A stretch of DNA of 64,000 nucleotides from Sphingopyxis sp. BSN-002 (GTDB taxonomy: Bacteria; Pseudomonadota; Alphaproteobacteria; Sphingomonadales; Sphingomonadaceae). The stretch covers positions 1,816,501-1,880,500 of the forward strand of contig NZ_CP091804.1 of NCBI RefSeq assembly GCF_022024275.1, read 5' to 3'. The position numbers were made by a program, and so were the translations under genes. Below, piece by piece: positions 18,511 through 25,700 of the stretch. Position 1 is the stretch's first letter, and the number at the start of each line of letters is the position of its first letter. The notes below the pieces were generated by a model. The model worked only from the letters and a program-made list of their open reading frames with translations, was not told the origin of the DNA and did not search any database.

Positions 18511-19146
18511 ATGGACACGACCCAGACCTCTTCTGCCAGCAAGGCCCGCGCCCCACGGGGCAGCGCGCGCGCCGCGCTGATCGCCGCGGCGCACGCCACC
18601 GTGCGGAAGCAGGGCTATGCCGCGACCAGCGTCGACGAGATCTGCGCGGTCGCGGGCGTCACGAAAGGCGCCTTCTTCCATCATTTCGAATCGAAAGAGG
18701 CGCTGGGCGTCGCCGCCGCCGAGGGATGGACCGAGCGCGCACGGCCGATGTTCGAACTCGCGCCGCACAACAGGCTCGACGATCCGCTCGACCGGCTGCT
18801 CGGCCATATCGATTTCCGCCTGTCGATGCTCGACGGCCCGACCGAGGATTACACCTGCTTCGTCGGCACGATGGTGCAGGAGGCCTATGCGACGAGCGAC
18901 CGCATCCGCGCCGCGTGCGAGGCGAGTATCAACGCCTATTGCCAGGCGCTGGCTCCCGACATCCAGGCCGCGATGGACGCTTATGGCGTGCCCGGAGACG
19001 TCACCGCGATCGGCCTCGCCCAGCATGTCCAGTCGGTGCTGCAGGGCGCCTTCGTCCTGGCGAAAACGACCAACGATCCGGCGATTGCGCGCGGCACGGT
19101 CATGCATCTGAAGCGTTATGTCCGGATGCTGTTCGGACAGATTTGA
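18511..19146 (+). CDS. TetR/AcrR family transcriptional regulator
   Basis: 211 residues. N-terminal helix-turn-helix at about 15-65 (ALIAAAHATVRKQGYAATS, then VAGVTKGAFFHHFESKEALG), the recognition-helix pattern shared with NemR-like repressors, and an all-helical ligand domain behind it. It probably represses its own operon through the palindrome just upstream and is released by a small molecule, perhaps an electrophile; the ligand is inference. ATG 18511 is preferred to ATG 18499 because the latter lies inside the -10 hexamer. It is the first gene of a run of fourteen same-strand genes; the next gene begins 29 bases later without room for a separate promoter. Confidence 0.88.
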   Translation: MDTTQTSSASKARAPRGSARAALIAAAHATVRKQGYAATSVDEICAVAGVTKGAFFHHFESKEALGVAAAEGWTERARPMFELAPHNRLDDPLDRLLGHIDFRLSMLDGPTEDYTCFVGTMVQEAYATSDRIRAACEASINAYCQALAPDIQAAMDAYGVPGDVTAIGLAQHVQSVLQGAFVLAKTTNDPAIARGTVMHLKRYVRMLFGQI

Positions 19147-19175
19147 TATAGATTTCAACGAGAGGAGTCCCCCCC

Positions 19176-19625
19176 ATGTCCAACACGCCTGATACCCCCA
19201 GGATGATCTTCGTGAACCTGCCCGTCGCGGACCTCGCCCGGTCGAAAGCCTTCTACGAAGCGATCGGCTTCACCAACGAGCCGCGCTTCAGCGACGACAC
19301 CGCCGCCGCGATGGTCTGGTCGGAAACGATCTTCGTGATGATCCTGACCCACGACAAGTGGAAGGGCTTCACCGACCGCCCGATCGCCGCGCCGGGATCG
19401 AGCGAGGTCTCGCTTGCCCTCGCACTTGCCAGCCGCGAGGCGGTCGATGCGATGGTCGAGGCCGCCGCCGCCGCCGGCGGCACCGCCGACGTCAATCCGG
19501 TGCAGGATCATGGCTTCATGTACGGCCGCGACATTCTCGACCCCGACGGCCATGTCTGGGGCCCCTTCTGGATGGACCCCGCGGTCGCGAACGGCGAGGC
19601 GCCGGTCCCCGAAGTCGCCGCCTGA
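19176..19625 (+). CDS. VOC family protein (glyoxalase/bleomycin-resistance fold)
   Basis: 149-residue single VOC protein. The family features are FVNLPVADLARSKAFYEAIG at the N-terminus, FMYGRDILDPDGHVWGPFW at the C-terminus and a TILTHDKW-like central strand. The first metal ligand position has Asn rather than His and the usual Glu after DPDGHVW is replaced by Gly, so a classical glyoxalase metal site looks incomplete. Reaction and substrate are unknown. GAGAGGAG precedes the ATG. It is closely related to the next gene and looks like one half of a tandem duplication. Confidence 0.85.
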   Translation: MSNTPDTPRMIFVNLPVADLARSKAFYEAIGFTNEPRFSDDTAAAMVWSETIFVMILTHDKWKGFTDRPIAAPGSSEVSLALALASREAVDAMVEAAAAAGGTADVNPVQDHGFMYGRDILDPDGHVWGPFWMDPAVANGEAPVPEVAA

Positions 19626-19656
19626 CCAACAATAATACCCCCCAAGGAGAGATAAA

Positions 19657-20091
19657 ATGCCGCAGATGATCTTCATCAACCTGCCCGTCACCGACCTTGC
19701 GAAGTCGAAGGCCTTCTACGAAGCCGTCGGCGCGGTGAACAACCCCGCCTTCACCGACGACACCGCCGCGTGCATGGTCGTCGAGGAAGGGTCGATCCAC
19801 GTCATGCTGCTGACGCACGAGAAATGGGCGACCTTCACCTCGAAGACGATCCCCGACGCGCATTCGAGCGCGCAGGTCCTGCTCTGCGTCTCGGCCGACA
19901 GCCGTGCGGCGGTCGACGGACAGGTGGACAGGGCGGTCGCCGCGGGCGGCAAGGCCGACCCGACCCCGACGCAGGACTTTGGCTTCATGTACGGCCGCAG
20001 CTTCGAGGATCCCGACGGCCATATCTGGGAAGTGATGTGGATGGATCCCACCGCCATCCCCGCCGGTGAACCCGCCGAAGCCACAGCCTAA
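19657..20091 (+). CDS. VOC family protein, paralogue of the preceding gene
   Basis: 144 residues, VOC fold, easily aligned to its neighbour: FINLPVTDLAKSKAFYEAVG, MLLTHEKWATFTSKTIPDA, DFGFMYGRSFEDPDGHIWEV. Unlike the first copy it keeps Glu after DPDGHIW, one of the metal ligands of metal-dependent VOC enzymes. Role unknown; dioxygenase-, isomerase- or antibiotic-resistance-like chemistry are all possible in this superfamily. The ribosome binding site AAGGAGAGATAAA is strong and almost identical to that of the DUF1428 gene further down. Spacing to the flanking genes is 31 and 25 bases. Confidence 0.86.
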   Translation: MPQMIFINLPVTDLAKSKAFYEAVGAVNNPAFTDDTAACMVVEEGSIHVMLLTHEKWATFTSKTIPDAHSSAQVLLCVSADSRAAVDGQVDRAVAAGGKADPTPTQDFGFMYGRSFEDPDGHIWEVMWMDPTAIPAGEPAEATA

Positions 20092-20116
20092 AAGAGCCAC
20101 GGGAGGAGGAAGAGCC

Positions 20117-20533
20117 ATGACCGACGCAGTCCCCGCAAAGGGTCAGTTGATCGCCGGCCGCATATTGAGCGGTCTCGTGATCCTCTTCCTCCTCTTCGAC
20201 GCCGGGCTCAAACTCGCATCGCCCGCAACCGCGATCAAATATAGCCCGCCGGGTCTCGGCTGGCCGCTCGACGTGCCGACGATGACGATGCTCGGCCTCC
20301 TGCTGCTGATCCCGACGCTGCTGTATATCTGGCCGCGCACCGCGATCCTCGGCGCGATCCTGATCACCGGCTATCTCGGCGGCGCGATCGCGACGCATGT
20401 CCGCATCAACAGCCCGCTGTTCAGCCACAGCCTGTTCGGGGTCTATCTGGGCGTCATGCTGTGGGGCGGGCTTTGGTTACGCGATCCGCGCGTCCGCGCG
20501 CTGATCCCGCTTTCGAAAGGACCCGCCGCATGA
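20117..20533 (+). CDS. DoxX-like small membrane protein
   Basis: 138 residues with four membrane helices (about 12-32, 48-68, 72-95, 98-118). The pattern GRILSGLVILFLLFDAGLKL and LGWPLDVPTMTMLGLLLL fits the DoxX-like family, inner-membrane proteins of unclear activity often found beside oxidoreductases and stress genes. GGGAGGAGGAAG directly before the ATG fixes the start. Its stop overlaps the next ATG (ATGA). In this operon a role in membrane-linked redox protection is possible but not shown. Confidence 0.83.
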   Translation: MTDAVPAKGQLIAGRILSGLVILFLLFDAGLKLASPATAIKYSPPGLGWPLDVPTMTMLGLLLLIPTLLYIWPRTAILGAILITGYLGGAIATHVRINSPLFSHSLFGVYLGVMLWGGLWLRDPRVRALIPLSKGPAA

Positions 20534-20748
20534 GCTTTCAGGCCTATCTCGACAATGTCGAGGCGAAGACCGGCAAATCGGCCGAAGATCTGAAAGCCAT
20601 CGCCACCGAAAAGGGGCTGGCCGATGCGAACGGCCTCGCCCCCGGCGTCAAGGCGACCGCGATCGTCGACTGGCTCAAGCAGGATTTCGACCTCGGCCAC
20701 GGACACGCGATGTCGATCGTCGCCTACATCAAAGGGAAGAGGAACTAG
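20530..20748 (+). CDS. small DUF4287 family protein
   Basis: 72-residue soluble protein. It is mostly helical and ends with IVDWLKQDFDLGHGHAMSIVAY and a KGK tail, the signature of the DUF4287 family (function unknown). The ATG overlaps the TGA of the DoxX-like gene by four bases, and the following GST gene starts two bases after its stop, so it is tightly embedded in the operon. No catalytic residues can be proposed. The His pair in LGHGHA is the most conserved-looking feature. Confidence 0.8.
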   Translation: MSFQAYLDNVEAKTGKSAEDLKAIATEKGLADANGLAPGVKATAIVDWLKQDFDLGHGHAMSIVAYIKGKRN

Positions 20749-20750
20749 AC

Positions 20751-21425
20751 ATGCCTGTGAACCCCGACAGCAAGCTCGAAGTCACCGCCTTCGACTGGGT
20801 CCCCGACTTCGCGCGCGGCTTCGTCCGCGACCTCCGTCCGCGCTGGGCGTGCGAGGAGATCGGGCTCGATTATGCCGAGCATCTGATCAGCGCGGTCAAT
20901 CGCCCCGCCGACCATTTCCTCTTCCAGCCGTGGGGACAGGTCCCGGTGCTCAACGACGGCGGCATCCGCCTGTTCGAAAGCGGCGCGATCCTGCTCCACC
21001 TCGCCGAAAAGGATGCGCGGCTGATGCCTCGCGACGCCCAGGCGCGCGCCAACACCCTCGCCTGGCTGTTCGCCGCCTATAACAGCGTCGAACCGATGCT
21101 GTTCGAACTCGGCAATGTCGACCTGTTCGCGAAGGATGAGGAATGGGCGAAGCTCCGCCGCCCGAGCCTGATCGAGTTCATCCAGGGCCGCCTCGGCCGC
21201 CTCAACGACGCGATCGGCGATAAAGAATATCTCGCCGGCGAATTCACCGTCGCCGACATCGCGATGGCGACCGTGCTCCGCGAAGCCGTCGAGGCCGGGC
21301 TGATCGCCGAACAGCCGCGGCTGCAGGCCTATCTCGACCGCTGCCTCGCCCGCCCTGCCTTCCAGCGCGCGATGGACGCGCAGCTGACCGCCTTCAGCGA
21401 AGAAGCGGGTCCACCCGCCGCCTGA
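20751..21425 (+). CDS. glutathione S-transferase family protein
   Basis: 224 residues with thioredoxin-like N-terminal and helical C-terminal GST domains. The glutathione-binding strand/turn is visible as WGQVPVLNDGG followed by FESGAILLHLAEKDARLMP (the conserved cis-Pro and Glu-Ser). The C-terminal domain has FTVADIAMATVLREA, the N-capping box region. The first residues carry no obvious catalytic Tyr, Ser or Cys in the usual place (FDWVPDFARGF...), so the activity class is uncertain. It conjugates or reduces glutathione derivatives if typical. It sits in the VOC operon, two bases after the DUF4287 gene. Confidence 0.87.
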   Translation: MPVNPDSKLEVTAFDWVPDFARGFVRDLRPRWACEEIGLDYAEHLISAVNRPADHFLFQPWGQVPVLNDGGIRLFESGAILLHLAEKDARLMPRDAQARANTLAWLFAAYNSVEPMLFELGNVDLFAKDEEWAKLRRPSLIEFIQGRLGRLNDAIGDKEYLAGEFTVADIAMATVLREAVEAGLIAEQPRLQAYLDRCLARPAFQRAMDAQLTAFSEEAGPPAA

Positions 21426-21456
21426 TCCCACCTCTGAGCCCCCAAGGAGAGATACG

Positions 21457-22176
21457 ATGACCTATGTAGAAGGATTTGTGCTTGCGGTGCCGACCGCCAA
21501 CAAGGAAGCCTATCGCAAGCATGCGGCCGACGCCGCGCCTTTGTTCAAGGAATTCGGCGTCGCGCGCATGGTCGAATGCTGGGGCGACGACGTCCCCGAC
21601 GGCAAGCTCAACGACTTCAAGGGCGCCGTGCAGGCCAAGCCTGACGAGACCGTCGTGTTCAGCTGGTTCGAATACCCCGACAAGGCAACCCGCGACGCCG
21701 CGACCGAGAAGATGATGAACGACCCGCGCATGGCGGCGATGGGCGGCGACATGCCGTTCGACGGCAAGCGCATGATCATCGGCGGCTTCGAATCGATCGT
21801 CGACGACCGCGCCGACGGCAACACCGGCTATACTGACGGCTATGTCGTCCCCGTCCCCGACGGCAACAAGGAAGCCTATCGCGCGATGGCCGACAAGGCA
21901 TCGGCCGTATTCCGCGACTATGGCGCGACGCGCGTCGTCGAGGCGTGGGCCGACGATGTGTCCGACGGCAAGGTCACCGACTTCAACCGTGCCGCGCACA
22001 GGCAGGATGGCGAAAGCGTCGTCTTCAGCTGGGTCGAATGGCCCGACAAGGAAACGCGCACCCAGGGATGGGAAAAGCTGATGAAGGATGAACGGATGCA
22101 GCATGATCCGAACGACCAGACCTTCGACGGCAAGCGCATGATCTACGGCGGTTTCGAGCCGATCGTCCAGGCCTGA
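21457..22176 (+). CDS. tandem DUF1428 (YbaA-like) protein
   Basis: 239 residues made of two DUF1428 modules; single-module proteins of this family are about 117 residues. Module one (1-120) has YVEGFVLAVPTANKEAYRKH, ECWGDDVPDGKLNDFKGAV and VVFSWFEYPDK. Module two (about 123-239) repeats the pattern as YTDGYVVPVPDGNKEAYRAM, EAWADDVSDGKVTDFNRAA and VVFSWVEWPDK, and both end in MIxGGFExIV. The fold is a ferredoxin-like alpha/beta dimer in family members, so an in-line fusion would make a pseudo-dimer. Function unknown. AAGGAGAGATACG precedes the ATG. The gene is followed by a 105-base gap with a poly-C tract. Confidence 0.88.
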   Translation: MTYVEGFVLAVPTANKEAYRKHAADAAPLFKEFGVARMVECWGDDVPDGKLNDFKGAVQAKPDETVVFSWFEYPDKATRDAATEKMMNDPRMAAMGGDMPFDGKRMIIGGFESIVDDRADGNTGYTDGYVVPVPDGNKEAYRAMADKASAVFRDYGATRVVEAWADDVSDGKVTDFNRAAHRQDGESVVFSWVEWPDKETRTQGWEKLMKDERMQHDPNDQTFDGKRMIYGGFEPIVQA

Positions 22177-22198
22177 ACCCGGCCCCCAAGGCGGCGAG

Positions 22199-22212
22199 CC
22201 CCCCCCCCCCCC
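22199..22212. repeat. C14 homopolymer tract
   Basis: Fourteen consecutive C residues in the 105-base gap between the DUF1428 and the two-module VOC gene. It lies outside any coding region, 69 bases before the next ATG. Such tracts are prone to slippage or to sequencing length errors. Confidence 0.9.
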
Positions 22213-22281
22213 GGCCCCGCCGCCGCGGGCCGACCGCCGCATCCCGACATCGAATCCGGACGTTCCGGAAAGGAGCAACCC

Positions 22282-23076
22282 ATGACCGAAGCATCGAACT
22301 TCATCTGGTACGAACTGATGACCCCCGACCCCGCGGGCGCGGCGCGCTTTTATGGCGCGGTCGTCGGCTGGAATATCGCCTCCGAGCGTGACCCCGCCGC
22401 CGGGGATATGGATTACCGCATGATCGGGCGCAGCGACGGCGGCAACGCCGGCGGTGTACTGGCGCTCAATGCCGACATGATCGCCGGCGGCGCCCGCCCG
22501 ATCTGGATCGGATATCTGCACGTCGCCGATGTCGATGCCGCGGTCGAGGCGATAAAGGCCGATGGCGGCACGGTGCAGATGCCCCCGATGGACATTCCCG
22601 TCGGCCGCATCGCGATGGTCACCGATCCGCAGGGGGCACCCTTCTATGTCATGACCCCCACCCCGCCGCCGGGCATGGAAGGCATGGAGAGCGACGTCTT
22701 TTCGGTGACCGAGGCGCAGCATGTGCGCTGGAACGAACTCGCCACCAGCGACCCCGTCGCCGCGATCGCCTTCTACAGGAAGCATTTCGGCTGGGGGCAG
22801 GAGGGCGAGATGGATATGGGTTCGATCGGCGCTTACCGCTTCATCCAGCGCGGCGACGTCGGGCTGGGCGCGGTGATGCCGCTGATGACCGGCTATCCGG
22901 CCCCGGTGTGGAATTTCTATATCGGCGTCGACGACATCGACCGCGCGCGCGCCGCGGTCTCCGCGAACGGCGGCACGATCACCAACGAACCGATGGAAAT
23001 CCCCGGCGGCGAATATGCGATGAACGCGATCGACCCGCAGGGCGCATCCGTCGGCTTCGTCGGCCCGAAGAAATAG
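22282..23076 (+). CDS. two-module VOC family protein
   Basis: 264 residues with two VOC modules in line, as in the CFP32-like glyoxalase group. Module one (about 1-125) starts FIWYELMTPDPAGAARFYGA and ends IPVGRIAMVTDPQGAPFYVM; module two (about 140-264) starts VRWNELATSDPVAAIAFYRK and ends NAIDPQGASVGFVG. Both contain the DPxGA segment at the end of the fold. The enzymatic role is unknown; some relatives are cofactor-binding or methylglyoxal-linked proteins. GGAAAGGAGCAACCC precedes the ATG. It belongs to the VOC operon. Confidence 0.87.
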   Translation: MTEASNFIWYELMTPDPAGAARFYGAVVGWNIASERDPAAGDMDYRMIGRSDGGNAGGVLALNADMIAGGARPIWIGYLHVADVDAAVEAIKADGGTVQMPPMDIPVGRIAMVTDPQGAPFYVMTPTPPPGMEGMESDVFSVTEAQHVRWNELATSDPVAAIAFYRKHFGWGQEGEMDMGSIGAYRFIQRGDVGLGAVMPLMTGYPAPVWNFYIGVDDIDRARAAVSANGGTITNEPMEIPGGEYAMNAIDPQGASVGFVGPKK

Positions 23077-23087
23077 GGAGAGCGAAG

Positions 23088-23507
23088 ATGGCAAATCCGA
23101 ACCAGGGCCCGACCACCGGCCTGACCCCGCATATCGCGATTCCCGACAAGCGCGGCAGCGAGGCGATCGACTTCTATACTAAGGCATTCGGCGCGACCGA
23201 GAATATGCGCATGCCCGCCGAAGACGGCGTGCGGCTGATGCACGCGCACCTGACCGTCAACGGGACGTCGCTGATGATGCACGACGATTTCCCCGAATAT
23301 ACGGGGCACGCGATGGCGGCGCCGACCGGGGTGACGCTGCACCTCCACGTCGACGACACCGACGCCTGGTACAAGCGGGCGATGGACGCAGGCGCGTCGT
23401 CGACGCTCGAACCGCACGATGCTTTCTGGGGGGACCGCTACGCCCAGGTGAAAGATCCGTTCGGCCATCTCTGGTCGATCGGCGGGCCCGTCAAAGGAGA
23501 GAAATGA
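23088..23507 (+). CDS. VOC family protein, PhnB-like
   Basis: 139-residue VOC protein of the PhnB-like subgroup: LTPHIAIPDKRGSEAIDFYT, MHAHLTVNGTSLMMHDDFPE, LHLHVDDTDAWYKRAMDAGA and DAFWGDRYAQVKDPFGHLWS. PhnB-like proteins have a conserved fold but no agreed reaction. It begins 11 bases after the previous stop with GGGAGAGCGAAG ahead. Its TGA overlaps the first of two adjacent ATG codons of the next gene, so the two genes are coupled. Confidence 0.87.
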   Translation: MANPNQGPTTGLTPHIAIPDKRGSEAIDFYTKAFGATENMRMPAEDGVRLMHAHLTVNGTSLMMHDDFPEYTGHAMAAPTGVTLHLHVDDTDAWYKRAMDAGASSTLEPHDAFWGDRYAQVKDPFGHLWSIGGPVKGEK

Positions 23508-24004
23508 TGTCGAACAAAGCCACCCTGTGCCTCTGGTACGACAAGGATGCCGAGGAAGCGGCGAACTTCTATGCCGCGACCTTTCCCGACAGCAATGTCG
23601 GCGGCATCCACCGCGCGCCCGGCGACAATCCGAGCGGCAAGGAAGGCGACGTGCTCACCGTCGACTTCACCGTGCTCGGCTACCCCTGCATCGGCCTTAA
23701 CGGGGGTTCGACCTTCAAGCATAGCGAGGCCTTTTCCTTTCAGGTCCACACCGACACGCAGGAGGAAACCGACCGCCTGTGGAACGCGATCGTCGGCAAT
23801 GGCGGGCAGGAAAGCATGTGCGGCTGGTGCAAGGACAAATGGGGCATCTCGTGGCAGATCACCCCGCGCGCGCTGACCGACGTGATGACGAGCGGCGACA
23901 AGGCCGCCGCCAAACGCGCGTTCGAGGCGATGATGACGATGAAGAAGATCGACGTCAGGGCGATCGAGGCGGCGATCCGGGGCGAAGACGTTGGCGCGGC
24001 GTAA
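23504..24004 (+). CDS. VOC family protein, 3-demethylubiquinone methyltransferase-like (PhnB) fold
   Basis: 166 residues. The family pattern is TLCLWYDKDAEEAANFYAAT, FPDSNVGGI..., VDFTVLGYPCIGLNGG and GQESMCGWCKDKWGISWQIT, which defines the 3-dmu-9_3-mt group of VOC proteins. Despite the family name there is no SAM-binding motif, so it should not be called a methyltransferase. ATG 23504 overlaps the previous TGA; the adjacent ATG 23507 has better spacing from AAAGGAG and may be the true start. It overlaps the next gene by 14 bases. Confidence 0.86.
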   Translation: MMSNKATLCLWYDKDAEEAANFYAATFPDSNVGGIHRAPGDNPSGKEGDVLTVDFTVLGYPCIGLNGGSTFKHSEAFSFQVHTDTQEETDRLWNAIVGNGGQESMCGWCKDKWGISWQITPRALTDVMTSGDKAAAKRAFEAMMTMKKIDVRAIEAAIRGEDVGAA

Positions 24005-24440
24005 TCCCGTCACCTTCGCGTGGCTGCTCTGCGGCACGCTCGACATCTGCTATGCGGCGGTGTGGAGCGTGCTCGCGGGGAGCAACCCCGGCAAGATGCT
24101 CCGCGGCGTCGCCAAGGGGCCGTTCGGCGACGGCGCGGGCGACTGGGGTTTCGGCGGCGCGCTCGCCGGGCTTGCAACACACTACGCGATCATGTTCGCG
24201 ATGGTCGCCTTCTGGTTTTTCGCCGTCCGCCGCTTGCCCGCGCTGCGCCAGCCGTGGTGGCTGACCGGAACCGTCTATGGCTTCGGCCTGTATCTGGTGA
24301 TGAATGCTGTCGTGTTGCCACTCCGCTTCGGCGCGCCCTTTCCGCCGGCCGATCTGGTCAGGGGGTTCGTCGCCCTCTTCCCGCATATCTTCTTCATCGG
24401 CCTGCCGCTGGCATGGCTGACGCGCAAGGATCCCGTTTGA
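23991..24440 (+). CDS. small integral membrane protein of unknown function
   Basis: 149 residues, four predicted membrane helices (about 8-28, 56-80, 88-110, 120-140). Start is TTG, giving MARRNPVTFAWLLCGTLDIC, inside the end of the previous gene, and its TGA overlaps the next ATG by one base. I do not recognise a characterised family. The motif LRFGAPFPPADLVRGFVALF between helices three and four is the most distinctive part. Its position between a VOC and a GST gene, with overlaps on both sides, marks it as a real member of the operon. Confidence 0.75.
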   Translation: MARRNPVTFAWLLCGTLDICYAAVWSVLAGSNPGKMLRGVAKGPFGDGAGDWGFGGALAGLATHYAIMFAMVAFWFFAVRRLPALRQPWWLTGTVYGFGLYLVMNAVVLPLRFGAPFPPADLVRGFVALFPHIFFIGLPLAWLTRKDPV

Positions 24441-25093
24441 TGCTGACCTTCTATGGCCACCCCTTCTCCTCCTACACCTGGAAGGCGCTGATCGCGCTTT
24501 ACGAGAAAGGCGTCGAATTCGACTATCGTTCGGTCGATCCGGCATTCCCCGATCACATGCCCGAACTGAAGGCACACTGGCCGGTCGGGCAGTTCCCGCT
24601 GCTCGTCCATGACGGCGTGCCGTATTTCGAATCGTCGATCATCATCGAATATCTCGACCATCTCATGCCCGAACCGCGGCTGATCCCGCAGGAGTTCGAC
24701 GCCGCGCTCAAGGTCCGGCTGTTCGACCGCATCTTCGACAATCAGGTGATGAACCGAATGCAGGAGGTGGTGAACGACGCCCTCCGCGGCCCCGAAAACC
24801 ATCTGCCGGTCATCGTCGAACAGACGCATGCCCGGCTCGACACGATCTACGCCTGGCTCGATAGGGAGCTCGCGGGCGGCGGCTGGGCGACGCCTTATGG
24901 CTTCTCCATGGCCGATTGCGCCGCGGCGCCATCGCTCTTCTATGCGGACTGGGTTTATCAGATCCCCGGGACGTATGAAAATCTCCGCGCCTATCGCGCC
25001 CGCCTGCTTGCGTATCCGAGCGTGTCGCGTTGCGTCGAGGAGGCCCGGCCGTACCGCGCCTATTTCCCGCTCGGTGCCCCCGACCGCGACTGA
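24440..25093 (+). CDS. glutathione S-transferase family protein
   Basis: 217 residues. Thioredoxin-like N-terminal domain with YGHPFSSYTWKALIALYEKG, where the Ser-Ser-Tyr region lies at the catalytic position, then PVGQFPLLVHDG and YFESSIIIEYLDHLMP (the Pro and Glu-Ser of the glutathione site). The helical C-terminal domain has FSMADCAAAPSLFYADWVYQ. It probably uses glutathione on an electrophilic or peroxide substrate. The ATG overlaps the previous TGA by one base (TGATG). It is only distantly similar to the other GST of the operon, so it is not a recent duplicate. Confidence 0.89.
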   Translation: MLTFYGHPFSSYTWKALIALYEKGVEFDYRSVDPAFPDHMPELKAHWPVGQFPLLVHDGVPYFESSIIIEYLDHLMPEPRLIPQEFDAALKVRLFDRIFDNQVMNRMQEVVNDALRGPENHLPVIVEQTHARLDTIYAWLDRELAGGGWATPYGFSMADCAAAPSLFYADWVYQIPGTYENLRAYRARLLAYPSVSRCVEEARPYRAYFPLGAPDRD

Positions 25094-25120
25094 CCCCTCA
25101 AAAACATAATGGAGAGAAAA

Positions 25121-25588
25121 ATGAGCGATTCCCCCCGCGAACTGTCGGTGACCGCCCTCATCGACGCGGCGCCCGACAAGGTCTGGCAGGTGATGACCGA
25201 ACGCATGGCCGAATGGTGGTGCCCGAAGCCGTGGACCGTCACACTCGACGAGATCGACCTTCGCAGCGGCGGCCGCTGCGCAATGACGATGCACGGTCCC
25301 GAGGGCGAGGCGATGCCCACCGACGGCATCTTCCTCGAGGTTGTGCCGGGCAGCCGCTTCGTCACGACCGATGCGGTCGTACGCGACGCCGGCGGCCGCC
25401 TCGCCGCGTCCGGCCCTTTCATGATCGGCGGCTGGGAAATCGAGCCCGAGGGCAGCGGCACGCGTTTCACCGGCTGGGCGCGCCACTGGACCGACGAGGC
25501 GCAGAAGCAGCACGAAGAGATGGGCTTCACCCCCGGCTGGGGCGCGGTCGCCGAACAATTGAAATCGCTTTGCGAGGCGGCGGATTAA
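25121..25588 (+). CDS. SRPBCC/AHSA1-like domain protein
   Basis: 155 residues with the START-like helix-grip fold of the AHSA1 family: SVTALIDAAPDKVWQVMTER, MAEWWCPKPWTVT, DLRSGGRCAMTMHGPEGE, GIFLEVVPGSRFVTTDA and GWARHWTDEAQKQHEEMGF followed by GWGAVAEQL at the C-terminal helix. Proteins of this group bind hydrophobic ligands or act as small hydrolase/cyclase-like proteins; the function here is unknown. The start is set by GGAGAGAAAA before ATG 25121; an ATG at 25109 lies inside that site. It is the last gene of the TetR-led run, and a GC-rich hairpin follows. Confidence 0.87.
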   Translation: MSDSPRELSVTALIDAAPDKVWQVMTERMAEWWCPKPWTVTLDEIDLRSGGRCAMTMHGPEGEAMPTDGIFLEVVPGSRFVTTDAVVRDAGGRLAASGPFMIGGWEIEPEGSGTRFTGWARHWTDEAQKQHEEMGFTPGWGAVAEQLKSLCEAAD

Positions 25589-25604
25589 TCGCACCGTCGG
25601 GACG

Positions 25605-25621
25605 CGTCCCGCTGCGGGACG
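25605..25621 (+). terminator. possible terminator hairpin after the VOC operon
   Basis: CGTCCCG and CGGGACG form a seven-base-pair stem with a CTG loop 16 bases after the last operon gene. No T run follows, so intrinsic termination is doubtful. The next gene starts 80 bases later. Confidence 0.35.
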
Positions 25622-25700
25622 GCGTGCCATTACGGGGTTAACGCGTCGCTGACCCTGCCGCTTTGCCATTTGGTTATCGCGCCCGCGCGAAGGCGGACGC

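Noticed and set aside
21394..23094. 566-codon minus-strand open frame across the VOC operon
   Set aside because: Crosses two genes and the C14 gap in antisense; no domain found.
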